Assembly (NCBI RefSeq): GCF_036669915.1
Contig: NC_089322.1
Span: 12,171,252-12,235,251, forward strand
Origin: Pocillopora verrucosa
Taxonomy: Eukaryota > Cnidaria > Anthozoa > Scleractinia > Pocilloporidae
DNA: 64,000 nt
Direction of reading: 5' to 3'
Shown here: positions 43,270 through 54,250 of the stretch, piece by piece
Layout: every line of letters starts with the position of its first letter
Position numbering within the stretch: the stretch's first letter is position 1
The notes under the pieces: generated by a model
What the model was told of the DNA's origin: nothing
Database searches by the model: none
Seen by the model: only the letters and a program-made list of their open reading frames with translations
Translations under genes and position numbers: made by a program

Positions 43270-45216
43270 TACCCACGAGGGAAAGAGTGTGCCGTTTATG
43301 GCTGTCACAACAGCTATTACAATGACAAGGGGCTCTTCGCCGGTTACCATTTTTTCAGTTTTCCAACCGACCCCAAGACCAGAAATCGCTGGTGTAACCT
43401 TATAAAGCGGCAACATGGAAAGGATGACTTCAATGTAACTGCTACAACTGTTGTTTGCAGTGAACATTTTAGACAAGAAGATATTATAAGAAAATTGACC
43501 CGCAGGTACTTAAAGAAAGGTATGTGACATGCAAAAACAGATATAAAAAAGTCATATATAGTAAATATTTCATTACAGCTGCATTATCAGCTAAGTTTTT
43601 GTTCCTTTTTACATTAAGCTTTAAAATTGTAACACTGTATAGCTTTTGACTGAAGGTTGGCTTTTCACATCGAAGGAAATATAGTTACCCCAATACAACA
43701 TTTCAATACCACTGGATTACTGTTGTGCATCATTAATTGTACCAAATTCCCTAGTGCCATATAGATGTACTGAGATCAAAAACATTTAAACTGACATTAC
43801 AGTTAAGTATTTTTCATAACTGTATCAAAATGACCATTAACACCACAACATGTACATTTATTATGGTCATGTAATTATTTTGATTTTTATTGCATTTTGT
43901 TTTAAGGTGCTGAGCCATCTCAGTTTTCATGGAGCGTGCCAAAAAAGTCTCAAAAAGCTCCTCCAAGGCGAACCCAGACTAAAGTAGTTTTAGCTCAGGA
44001 AATGGATGTTGCAGACTCCTCGAAAGTCACTGAAGACGCAATAATCATATCAGTACCACCTGAAATAGTTTCCACCGCAGTCAGCAGCAGTCAATGTTCA
44101 AATTCATTAGCTACTGATCTGGATCGAGCTGAAACCTCTAAAGGCAATGTTGTTGAACAACTACAGAGGCATATTACATAACTGGAACTAAAGTTAGCTG
44201 ATCGTGAAGAAAGTTGGCAGAGATGGAAAAAAGAGAATGAGATTTTGCTAGGGCGCCAATTTTCCTTAGACAAAATAAAGGATGATAATTCAGCAATCCT
44301 ATTTTACACTGGGTTTCCTTGCTATGAAGCACTAATAAGTTTTTTCAAGTATCTTGAGCCAAAATTGGGGAAAATGCAGTACTGGAAAGGAGAACACTTA
44401 GTGAGAGAGAGCCTGCCTTATCAAGAGGATGAAAATAGAAATAAGCCTGGACCTACCAGGAAATTAACATTTCTTGATGAATTTCTTTTAGTATTGATGC
44501 GACTGAAGGCTGGATTATTCGTGCAGGACCTTGCAGACAGGTTTGGTGTTAGTACAAGCCTTGTGTCCAGAATATTTATAACCTGGATCAATTTGTTGTA
44601 CTTGGAACTCAAAGACCTTTTCCCTTTTCCATCACAAGAGTTGGTACGCAAAAACATGCCAGATGAGTTTGCCGAGTTTGCAACAACTAGAATAATATTG
44701 GACTGCACGGAGATATTCATTCAGCGTCCCTCTGCCATGCTTGCGCAGTCTGAAACTTGGTCAGACTACAAGCACCACAATACTTGGAAGCAACTTGTGG
44801 GAATCACTCCAAATGGGCAAGTCACCTTTCTTTCAGACCTCTGGGGTGGACAGGTGTCGGAAAAACAGATAACCAGAGAAAGTGGAGTGCTAGATTTATT
44901 GAATAGTGGTGACAATGTTATGGTTGACCGTGGCTTCGACATAAAGGACATTGTACCTGATGGTGTCACGGTTAATATGCCCCCTTTTTTAGCCGGACGA
45001 GATCAACTGACTGCATCAGAGACAGAGGAAACTATGACCATCGCCTCTGTGCGAATACACGTGGAGAGGGCAATTGGTAGGATCAAGACTTATTATATTT
45101 TGGATGGGAACTTACCCAACACTTTAAGCCCTTACGCAACACAAATAGCCACAGTATGTGGACTATTGACAAATTTTCTTCCTCCATTGCTGCCCCCTGC
45201 AAAACCAAAACCCTAA
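43270..45216 (+). pseudogene. THAP-domain DDE transposase (ISL2EU-like), one internal stop
   Basis: Exon 1 (about 43270-43519) encodes a THAP zinc finger: CAVYGCHNSYYNDKG, then FPTDPKTRNRWCNLI and VVCSEHF, giving the C2CH ligands. It ends AAAG before GTATGTG. The exon from 43907 (after TTTTAAG) continues in phase (GAEPSQFSW...). A TAA at 44179-44181 is the only break before the stop at 45216. After a coiled coil (about 44180-44260) come a helix-turn-helix (LKAGLFVQDLADRFGVSTSL), then the DDE_Tnp_4 nuclease: Asp in ILDCTEIF near 44700, Asp in MVDRGFDI near 44926, Glu in HVERAIGRIK near 45062. All three acids are present. No in-frame Met precedes the THAP Cys after the TAA at 43267, so a 5' exon or start has been lost or lies further upstream. 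A convergent YqaJ gene follows, a pairing typical of ISL2EU transposons. Confidence 0.8.
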
Positions 45217-45738
45217 ATTCTTTTTTTATTACCAGTAACTTTATTTTTTTTACACACCTAAAATGATTTCTGGTATGTTTATCACTGATTTTGCGACCCC
45301 TAGACAATCAGATGGGAGATAAAGCAACAAACACAAAATTTCAAGAAACAAGATAATTAAATTGACAGTGTGGTTTCTTGAAGTTACGTTTTGTGGTTTG
45401 GTCTCTCTCCTGAGTGGCTCTTAGCTACTGTTGCTTAACTTTGGGGTTCTGTTATTTTAAGTGGAAAAGTGTATTGGTACTCTCCCAACACATTCAATAT
45501 ACCCATGACAAAATAAGTCTTAGTTTTATAAAGTTGTTGACTGTAACTAATGTAACACCTAGGTGACAATTCAAGTATTGTCAGTTCAAACTTCACTCAA
45601 TAGAAGTGCAAATTCATCCTGCAAGGCGATTTGCTTGTGTCATCAAGGTTCTTATGGGTACAGTTTTAGCACTGTTACATGAAAGGAAAAGTAATGGTTG
45701 TAGTTATATATGATGTAAATTTACTACAGAATAATTGT
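45217..45738. other. Intergenic spacer between convergent transposon genes
   Basis: A+T-rich with no open frame of note. It should contain the 3' ends of both transcripts; no clear terminator signal was fixed. Confidence 0.45.
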
Positions 45739-47357
45739 TTACAATTGCCTTTGAAATCGCATTTTCAAACCAGTACTTGTGCAGCAATATTGGCCATATG
45801 GCAACCAACCTCCATGCAGGTATAGAATCTTACCCCGCTGCACTCGTCTGGTAATGAGCTCAGGGAAAAGAGCACATCTGTAAAAGAAATCTATCTTTGG
45901 CAGGGAGTCACTGATCCAAGAGTTGTCCAAGTAAATTTTCTCCACAAATAGTGGTCTACTCTCTCCAAAGTATACTACAAGAATGATCCCTTTAAGATCC
46001 AAGTTAGAACAGTAGAGCTACCCTAATAATCATGATTTCGTTTTAACCTTACAGTTCCTCAGCAAGTTTCTCTAGAAAAAAAGTTTTATTTTGGCAGGTT
46101 TCTTCGATAGTCATGCCTGCTTTGCTTAAAGGAGATTTAATTTCCATCCCCCATTTTTCGTGAGTATCCTTAATGGTTACAATCCTGTCTATGCTTGCCC
46201 CCAGGTATGGCTTGTCCTTGGACACCAGTAGCCCAATTTCCTCAACAGTAACATCAATGCCATTATTTTCCATTTCCCTCATGTAAAGGGTCACTGCCTT
46301 TACTTCACTTTCAATGCCATATTGAGTAGCATCTGTAGTAAAATTCGAGTAGAGGATTGATTTCAACTTATTTGAAGGTTCCACTTTGTTCTTAACTGCT
46401 TTTCCAAAGTTTGAAGCTGTCAAAAGAGATTTCCTCTTTTCAAACCAAAGATTGTTTTTGTTTTGTCCTTGAGTTGTTCTCTCCGTTTCATCTATCTCTT
46501 CTTGAGTGATTGTTAAGCTGGAAACATAGGAATCAACCATAGATTTAAAGCGCTCAGTAGCAATATCGTAACTGTCTGTAAAAGGCACAGACTCTGGTGC
46601 CTTGTTTGTCTCTTCAGGGTCTGACTCCTCTACACAGTTTGACTTGATGTCATGGAACAAAAAAAAGGAACTGGCAGGGAGACAATTTTGAAGACTTTCA
46701 CTTAAAATCTTGAAACTGTTTTCCTCTCTTGCTCGTTGATTGGGTGATCTTGGATCAAATTTTATAACCTTCGACTGAAGACGAATATTTTTCTTACCAA
46801 ATTGTATCTTTCTGATTAGCACTTGGTCGAGAGGTTTAGCTGCAACGCTTTGGTTGCGGGGTACAACCCACACAGACAGCCGCGATGTGCATGACAAAGG
46901 CTCGGCATGCCTTTGTAATCCCCTTCTCGTAAAATCTTCAATCACAAACAACACTCCTCCAATGTGGTTACATTTACCTTTTCCGGATAAACCAAGCCCA
47001 GCCGGACACGTGCATGCCGCATGGATGTTAATGTAGTCATATTGCATTGTTTATTAGTACAGGTTAATGTATTGGTTAATGTATTCTTCATCTTGCTCTA
47101 TAGCTAGATTTTTGTTGCTTAAAGTGCAGTATGTCTTCCTTTTTACATCACTTCCAGTACACTGTCCTTTAACAATGTTATGTTCTAATTCTACAATATC
47201 AATGTTTATGTTATGAATGTCATCAATTTCTGTTATTGTAGTTGCTTTGTTTGTATTGACATACTTAACATCATCAAATGTGCAAACTGTGAGATTTTTT
47301 AAATTCTCTCTTGGCTATAATGTTTATGCAATCGATTGAAGTTTTTGCGGTTGCCAT
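45739..47357 (-). pseudogene. SWIM zinc finger - YqaJ nuclease gene of an ISL2EU-like transposon
   Basis: Minus strand. A Met at 47357-47355 opens MATAKTSIDCINII. After a frameshift near 47320 it continues LTVCTFDDVKYVNTNK, and a TAA-TAA pair at about 47055 interrupts. The main frame (47047-46049, 332 codons) begins with a SWIM-type zinc motif, CTCPAG...GKCNH, then a linker. The YqaJ/lambda-exonuclease fold follows: KRKSLLTASNFG, YGIESEVKAVTLYM, GASIDRIV with the metal-binding Asp, and the E-x-K pair in MEIKSPLS. A separate exon (46002-45739, after an AAAG acceptor) gives VEKIYLDNSWISDSLPKIDF and ELITRRVQRG. The YYxQxQ segment expected between these parts is not visible, so an exon or its core appears lost. 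The protein would act as a 5'-3' nuclease during transposition. It faces the THAP transposase, with the 3' ends about 520 bp apart. Confidence 0.75.
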
Positions 47358-47380
47358 GTTGTTCCTTCAGGTACAACGGA

Positions 47381-47609
47381 ATCCGATGAAACAAAGAAGT
47401 CAGTACCCCATTAGTTGGCCATCTTAAAGGCAAATAAAAAGAGGAAAACCACTTCTGATGTATTTGCAAAGTTTGATAAAGTGTTTGAGTCCTTTGCGGA
47501 GTATCAGCAAGTGCTGACAAGAGCTTCCTTGAACCTGAAGCGGCAAGAGAGAGGTGAGAGGAGGAAAGAGCAGAGAAACAAAGAAAGTAGGATCAAGAAT
47601 TTCTCCTGA
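47381..47609 (+). pseudogene. Charged coiled-coil exon, possibly Harbinger-associated Myb-like protein (fragment)
   Basis: After TTCCTTCAG (47372-47380) the frame reads a short start, a stop near 47412, then VFAKFDKVFESFAEYQQVLT and LKRQERGERRKEQRNKESRI to a stop at 47609. Such R/E/K-rich C-terminal helices are common in the second (Myb/SANT) protein of Harbinger transposons, and a Harbinger transposase lies 1 kb away on the other strand. There is no DNA-binding domain in view, so the assignment is tentative. Confidence 0.35.
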
Positions 47610-48557
47610 AACAGGCGCAGGTTCTTCACAAGTAAAACCAAGTAAGTACCTGCATCAGTTTCCATTTCGGTATTGACATTTTGTGCAAGCTGTTAAAAAA
47701 AATTAGACTAGCTTATGAGCAATTTTGAAACGTTCATTCCTTTAAATTATATTTCTTATAGTTAATTTCATGGCATCTGAATTATATTTGTGACATCGTG
47801 ACAATTGCGTTACCCTTTAGTCTCGTGATCAGTGATGCGCAACAATGCCTAGTAAGCAGATCTCGTTTATAGTTTAGTGTCGATGGTGCTCTGGTTTCTC
47901 GGTAGCACCCAAGTTTCTTCGAGACTTCTTATTTCACGTTTCTTTCACGTCGTTGTCCGCCCCGATCGGGATAGAGCTATGTTCATGTGACATTGTAGCG
48001 CTCCTAGGTTATGTTTATTGTTGTACATTTGATTTAAGTACTCGTTATTTGGTGATTTCACGAATGATCAATTCTGTTGTTGTTGTATTGTTTTTGGATC
48101 ATTCACCTCAATAGTTTTCGCTTATTAGTTAAGCTCATGATAATTAAGTTTAGTTGGCCATTGTATGATTATTTTCAGTTTTTACGTGTTGGATCATAAT
48201 AAAGGATTGCCATCGTGGTGTTGCGAAATGGTAAAATATGGTTCAACTCAGTTTGTAAACCTATCGCCGCTGTTATAATATTGTTAATTAATTTGCTGTT
48301 ACTTATTGCTCAAACTGTATAGCTTGCATTTTTTTGTGGTTTTATCTCGCATGTGATTGGTAAATACACAATTAAAATGTCAAAGTCAAAAAAATATTGA
48401 AGTGTTCATGAATTTTGGATTCACATAGTACATGTAATAGCTAAAATCTTTCTTTAATTAAACTTGCATAGTCTGCACAGTAGTTCATGTTAGTCAATAA
48501 AGTTGTTGTTTTGTTTTGCTTTTTAGTCTCTTGGCTCACAATCTCTTATTGAGCAGG
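47610..48557. other. No gene recognised
   Basis: Spacer between two convergent Harbinger-like pieces. No motif-bearing frame. Confidence 0.45.
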
Positions 48558-49300
48558 TCAGGAGAGATTGCATGATGAGCCAAAAGAATGTCTGCATGGG
48601 ATTCTATTCACACAGTAATTAGCTTCTCTGATGGCTACAGCATTCCTGTTTTGTCCTTGGTTTGGGTCGACTGGGAAAACACTAAGATGGAGCTGCACAT
48701 CTTGCAGCCACTCTTCATTTAAGTCCTCACCCATGACTTCACAGAAGTTGTGCAACACACAACAAGCAGCAATGACAAGACACACAGTCTCAACATTGAG
48801 GTCCACCGTCTTTGCAATGCTTCTGAACCTACCCTTTAGCCTTCCATAGGCATTCTCAACCACCACTCTTGTCATGTTGGGGATCTTGTTGAAATTCACT
48901 TCTTCTCCATTAAGTTCCCATTACTGTATACCACTTCATTAGCCTGTCACTGATGTGGAGTCTCCAACTATCAAGGGCGGAACTCTCACGCCTGATATGA
49001 CTCAAGATAATTGAAGTGGTAGGAAAGTCCTCTCACAGCCGTGGGAAAACAGGGGTAAATTTTTAAATAAGCGTGCATTGTGAACTTTAGCCGGCCATCC
49101 AACAAAACTGTCAACAAAACGATAGTTGCTGTCAACCAATCCCTGCAATGTTACTGCCTGGAATCCTTTTCAATTCACATAATCTTCCGGACTTTGGAGA
49201 GGTGCAATGACAGGCATATGGCAAACATCAAGAGCGGCCACTAATTGGGGATGAAGACCTGCTTTCACTCCAAACTCGAAGTAAGCTTGGGGCTCATTGA
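48558..49300 (-). pseudogene. Harbinger-like transposase (DDE_Tnp_4), degenerate
   Basis: Read on the minus strand from about 49300: KAGLHPQLVAALDVCHMPVI with the first catalytic Asp, KGFQAVTLQGLVDSNYRFVD, VGWPAKVHNARLFKN, then PPLIVGDS with the second Asp. After a frameshift comes RLMKWYTV. The frame 48899-48558 gives RVVVENAYGRLKGRF with the final Glu and VIAACCVLHNFCEVMGED. The order D...GDS...VENAYGR and the C-C-VLHN helix are the signature of Harbinger transposases. Stops (for example after DYVN at about 49175) and at least one shift disable it. The Gly usually after the first Asp is Val here. Confidence 0.75.
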
Positions 49301-49357
49301 AATAGCTTGTGCGTCAACAACAATACAGATGATACAAGACATCTGCATTGGAAGTAT
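49264..49357. repeat. 94-bp direct repeat, copy 1
   Basis: Matches 49512-49605 with about five differences. It overlaps the N-terminal part of the Harbinger-like frame (CACTCCAAACTCGA...GGAAGTAT). Confidence 0.9.
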
Positions 49358-49511
49358 GAGAGATCCAAAAGGTCAAAAGAGGCAAAGTAATTTAATTTTT
49401 GTTTGGCAATGTATGAGAGAGTGAGCACACTCAGTTTCTCCTTTTCAGTGAATTCTTTCACAGAATCACTGCATGTTGTTTGCAATTGATTTTCATTATC
49501 CTCTATGTCTA

Positions 49512-49605
49512 TTCACTCCAAACTCGAGGTAAGCTTGGGGCTCATTGAAATAGCTAGTGCGTCAACAACAATACAGATGATACAAGACATCTGCAGTGGA
49601 AGTAT
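49512..49605. repeat. 94-bp direct repeat, copy 2
   Basis: Second copy, 248 bp downstream. The 154 bp between holds no recognisable insert, so a segmental duplication is likely. Confidence 0.9.
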
Positions 49606-49855
49606 CTGTAGAGTTGTCTCCTGGCAAGCTTTAGACAACTTTCCGCATTTTTTCGGCTTTCTTCTCTCTCTGTTTTCCAACACAAAAGGACAATATTTCG
49701 CCCATCCACCATTTTGCTTACATTTTACATGTTGTGGCTGTATGATGTTGTAACATTTCACGTCAATTACACTTACATGAGTACGAGGCCGAGCATGAAC
49801 ATGAGGCTGCATTGCTGTCAGCTCTTGTTGTTTGCTGTGAGCGGGTTGATCAGTT

Positions 49856-49879
49856 AACCATGTTTAATTAAACATGGTT
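49856..49879. repeat. 24-bp perfect palindrome
   Basis: Centre CCATGTTTAATTAAACATGG (49858-49877), extended by AA/TT on each side. A related GTTTAATTAGACAT follows at about 49890. It could be a cruciform-prone relic of joined transposon ends. Confidence 0.8.
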
Positions 49880-52800
49880 TCATTAAACTCTGTTTAATTA
49901 GACATATTTTGATGGTGTGAACATGGTATAAGTTTGAAATGCAATGTTAAAGTTGCTGTGTTTGAAATACAATTTAAAAGTTGCTATGTTGCTGTTTGAA
50001 ATTAAGTATTAAAGTTATAATTCAGCTTTCCTGAACAGTTGTGGAGTTGCTATTTAGTTAACATAATACATTATATGATTAATTGCTTCTGGTTACAATT
50101 GGGTTATTCCATTTTATCATATCTGCTCCCCCTATACAAGAAACTAGTCTTTGATTAAGAATTAGCCTACACAAGTCTAAGAACTATATATAATCTCCTA
50201 GATACATGCTGTCATTGACTGCCTATTTTTTAGTATATCTAGATCCAAAGGCAGATGGGAGTGACCTACAAAATGTACTTATGTTTGAGAAAGGTATTGA
50301 GTTTTTTGTTTACATTATGTACCATCTCTTTTGGAGAGGAAACAAAAGTGAAATAAAATTACTATTATCATACGACTCCACAGGTTCTCAAGCTGTTGTG
50401 TTATAAGTAATTGTTGTTGTTGTTAATATAAGCTTCTAGAAATCTCCAGACTGCTTAGTCATGCTGATATGTGTACCAAAGAACTTTCTTCAACATTTCA
50501 TCAAGTCACGCTGTTATTATGTAATACTACTACACTGGTTCTTTTGAAATGTTCCGGAACACATTATGTGGTATTTATAGGAGTTGCTCCTTGTTAAGAA
50601 TATCATTCTTTGTTTTATAAAGTAGCTGAGTTTGTAGGATTGCAGAGTTTTTCTGCTGGTTACATTATACAGTAACAGATGTGCAACACCAATGTTGTAT
50701 TAAAATGAATATTGGCTTCACCCTTAGAAAGAACACCAACCAACTTCATGCAACTACCTTTCCGAAGGTTGTCAGTGATTTCAGTGATTTTGTCAGTGAA
50801 AGGCATCTATGTTTATGGGGAAGACACCACCCCTCTTGAAGAAAAAAAATACTTCCTTTCAGACATGTCAATTTTCAGCTTTCTAAGATAAAAAACTAAT
50901 CATCTCTATGACAAATCATACTGATGGAGAGTCTCAGGCACAGGAAAACACAGATGAAACCAACCTGGTACAAGGATTGACACAATGCACAACTACAGCT
51001 GTGTAACACAATGTGATAAAACACCAAAACTTCAGTAAAAGAGGTGAAATAATGGTCATATCCATTGCAAGTGTTGTTGTGGTGTAGAACACAAAAAATA
51101 TAACCAAAATTTTAAGTCAATGCATAACATTACTTAGGTATGTTACCAAAGTCCATTCCCAATACCCATTTTATACTGTTATAAGAGTGTCACAGTTTCT
51201 TTTTCCTCATCCATGTATAAATTCTTTTTCGCTTTACTAAAGTAAATGTTTCACATTTTCCCTACTCCTTTGTTTCAGGTCATCGATAAAAATTTGTGTT
51301 TCACTGTTGTGTTCATAAAACGTCTCAATCCAACTCACTAGAGTAACCCCAATCCACCTGAGAGTTTCCATATTTCTAAAAATACCTTCACCATACTCTT
51401 TAATCTTACAAAATAATATTACATTCTTTTGCTTTTCATGACAGTATCTTTTTCTAACAACAATATCCAACCTATTACCAGCATTCTGCATGCAAGGGCA
51501 GCTTTAGTGATAACTATTACTAATAGCTTCTTTGATGTTTGACATCAGAGACAGAAATGCACCTCACAGCATTCAATAACTCTTCAAGATATTTGGGAGA
51601 TCCATTTTTATAACAACCAATCTTCCGCCTCTGGTAGCTTTTATAAACAAACCTGGTCAATGAGGAATGTGTGAAGTTGAGTGCATGTTTTAGACAGTTT
51701 GGAGATCTCCACAAAGAGATAAAACTTCTCAGTGGAGGATGCTTCTTTTAATACAAACTAATTTTGATGCAAGTCAATTTAGTACTTAATTTTTATGACG
51801 AGCCCACAGGTAAGAGTTTCAGACTTGCCAATTTCAATGGGCAGGAGGTTGATCAGCTGGTCGAACTAAGAAACGTGGAGAAAACCAAGAAAACAACAAA
51901 CGAGTCTATATCAACCTTTCTAAATGAATAATAAATACCAGCAGTTTGAGATAATAAAACTGCTCTGGTATGGGAAGCCATTTAAATGCTTTTGGCAACA
52001 AAAACTGTACCGAGTGAGTTATGCAAAGTTTCTTTCCTAAAGGCCTTCTTTTTTTTTAATCAAATACAGAAAGTAACGGAGATCAATTTCTATCAGTCAT
52101 TCTACTGTTCAGTTTCAGCCTGTTACTCAAAGAAAGCTATACAAACACCACTCAAAAACATGAAGATTGGCCAGCTGGACCACAACCTGGGGCAATTTTG
52201 CACTGAAGCACAAAAGGGGAGCCACACATTAAATCCACCTTGCTTGGATCCAGATAAAGAATTGAAAGATATCTCAGCTCTTCTGGATAAACACAACTTT
52301 TCAATTTTAGACAAAGCGGAAAGGAAAACATAACTCACAAGCCTAAGCACCTCAAAAACCTCGAAGCTAGAGATATCTTAACTCATTTTTCGTCACTTTC
52401 CCTTTGAGAAATGTCTGCTTACCTATTGTCCTTTTCTCTCTCTGGAAAGGCTGTGAGAGACAGAGAGGTCTGACGACCAAGAACTTTTAAGTTTGGCAAC
52501 TATGCAACTAGGCAAAAGTTTGCAACCATAATCAAGCTTCAAAAAATCATTCAGGCAGTGCCAATGACAAGTTCAGTAAGGAAAAGAAAGATGTACAAAC
52601 TGCAGACCAATACAGTGGCTGCAAAGCCATAAAGCTTTATTGTAAAAAGATTAACCGGAGATGCAGTGCATTTTTTCCTGTAGCCAGGCAAGTTTCAGTG
52701 TTGAAGATGGTGTGGTTTAAGCAAAGGCCAATAGGCATCAGCACACTGGCAACCATGATAAAAATCAGGGAAGCAGCCTGACTGTCCAAAATATACAGAA

Positions 52801-53264
52801 ACCAAAGTATAACGGCGACAGCCATAATTCTGTGGTCCAATAAGTATATGTCGTTATCTTGGCAATGCTGGTCAGTTAGCACAGAACAATCTGCTCTTAA
52901 TCTTGACCATTCAACATTATTCTTCTCATTCATCGTACATTAGAAAAATTTGCAGCGGAGATATTAACACAGCTGTGTTTTTATTCACTTATTATGCCTT
53001 CTCCAGGTTTCAGTATGCTTTATGCCTTACTCAATGTTACAAAAGAGTCAAAACCTTCACCATTCACAATCCATGGTCATTTCTCGCTTTACATCTGCTA
53101 AATCACTTAAAAATTTGTATCACTTACAGACACTGACATTCAAAATTTCCTTGAAGAGGAAGAACACTAAAATATGCTAAGAAAAAAACTGGAGGTACAT
53201 GTTAATGGCATTTCTTGGGGCTTTGAACATTGAAGATTTGCCACAGGGCTATTTTAGCTGCATA
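49880..53264. other. No gene recognised
   Basis: About 3.4 kb, A+T-rich. Minus frames 51237-51491, 51520-51714 and 52637-52933 (the last with a hydrophobic middle) and plus frame 51986-52333 have no motif, conserved splice sites or repeats that I can identify. Confidence 0.45.
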
Positions 53265-53338
53265 CTGTATTTACCTGCATGATACACACATTTTTTTGGA
53301 AAAATAACTTTCAAAATTTTGGTGCATATTACACACAG
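53265..53338 (+). repeat. Probable left terminus of a pogo/Tigger-like transposon
   Basis: Starts CTGTATTTACCTGCATGATA directly after TA (53263-53264), the pogo/Tc target dinucleotide. It continues through an A/T run to GGTGCATATTACACACAG. The CTGTATTT...GC-rich...ACACAC style is that of pogo-family ends. A matching inverted right end was not found. Confidence 0.45.
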
Positions 53339-53539
53339 ATCTTATTGTTTGACATGTGCCTCCTAATTGGCATACAGTGACAAAAACAAAAGGAAGACTG
53401 TAACAAGCTCAGTTGTAATTGGTCTTTGTTAACTTAAGTAAAATCATTTACCAATAAAATTTTTCAATTTTGATCCACAAATAAATTTAGTTGACTATAT
53501 AACAAACAGCTGATGAGATAAACATCATGATTTCTCTCC

Positions 53540-54250
53540 ATCAATCCAGAGAGACAAGAACTACAATGTGGCAACAAACCTTACCACTGAGAAATGTCAG
53601 GGCAACACAGTCTCTGACAAGCTACAAATTGTCAAGTTTGTTAGACAAAATGGAAACCATGCTGCCAAACATAAATTTGGTGTGTCAGAGAGCCATGTCA
53701 GGCTGTGGCAAAGAAGTAAAGAGGATTTACAGAAGATATCTCTGCTCAAACATGCAAACTGTGGAAAGCAAGCTGTGTGGTTGGAGTTGGAGATTGATCT
53801 GTTGGCACAGATTACAGAGAGGAGAAAGAATGGCTTAGCTATCCTTCTTTCCTTCGTTTGAATGAAAGCACTTAGGCTTGCCAAAGAGGAGAAATACAAC
53901 ATTCCTGTTGGAGTGTCTAAAGGCAGCAATCACTGATGCCAGGGATTCATGAAGTAGAATGGCCTTTCACTTCAGCAGAAAACCATATTGGCACAATGAC
54001 TTGCCGACGATTCTGGGGAGAAGTTTGCACTGTTTCATCACTTCATCATCAATCACCACAAAAAACACAACTATCCTCTGCACCTGATTGCTAACATGGA
54101 GGCTCTGCTCACATTTAACATCCCACCAAATTGCACAATCAACAACACAGCTGAGAAAGCCTTAAAAATATGCACAAAAGGAAATCAGAAGAACTGTCTT
54201 ACAGTTGTGTTTCCCTGCTGTGGAAATGTTTCATCTCACCTTTTATCCAC
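53540..54250 (+). pseudogene. pogo/Tigger-like transposase, degenerate and truncated
   Basis: The N-terminal Brinker-type helix-turn-helix reads DKLQIVKFVRQNGNHAAKHK, then FGVSESHVRLWQRSKEDLQK; LELEIDLLAQITERRKNGLA begins a CENP-B-type second domain. After a stop at 53859, other frames give MKALRLAKEEKYNIPVGVSK and LSLQQKTILAQ. The DDE_1 start reads LIANMEALLTFNIPPNCTIN, then ALKICTKGNQKNCLTVVFPC. The first catalytic Asp (usually N-M-D-E-x-P) is Glu here. The frame is lost near 54250, where helicase sequence begins, so a second element probably landed in or replaced the rest of the nuclease. Non-functional. Confidence 0.65.

Noticed and set aside
43060-43476. 138-codon minus-strand frame
   Set aside because: It is the shadow of the THAP exon, whose Cys/His ligands and splice donor fit the plus strand.
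27732-44181. In-frame TAA codons in otherwise open genes (27732, 28710, 44179), suggesting recoding of TAA
   Set aside because: Other intact frames in the window (Gypsy, both non-LTR RTs) end normally at TAA/TGA, and neighbouring genes carry all three stops plus frameshifts. Ordinary decay explains them.
52637-52933. Minus-strand frame with hydrophobic segments, possible membrane protein
   Set aside because: No motif, no flanking exons and typical length for chance frames in A+T-rich DNA.
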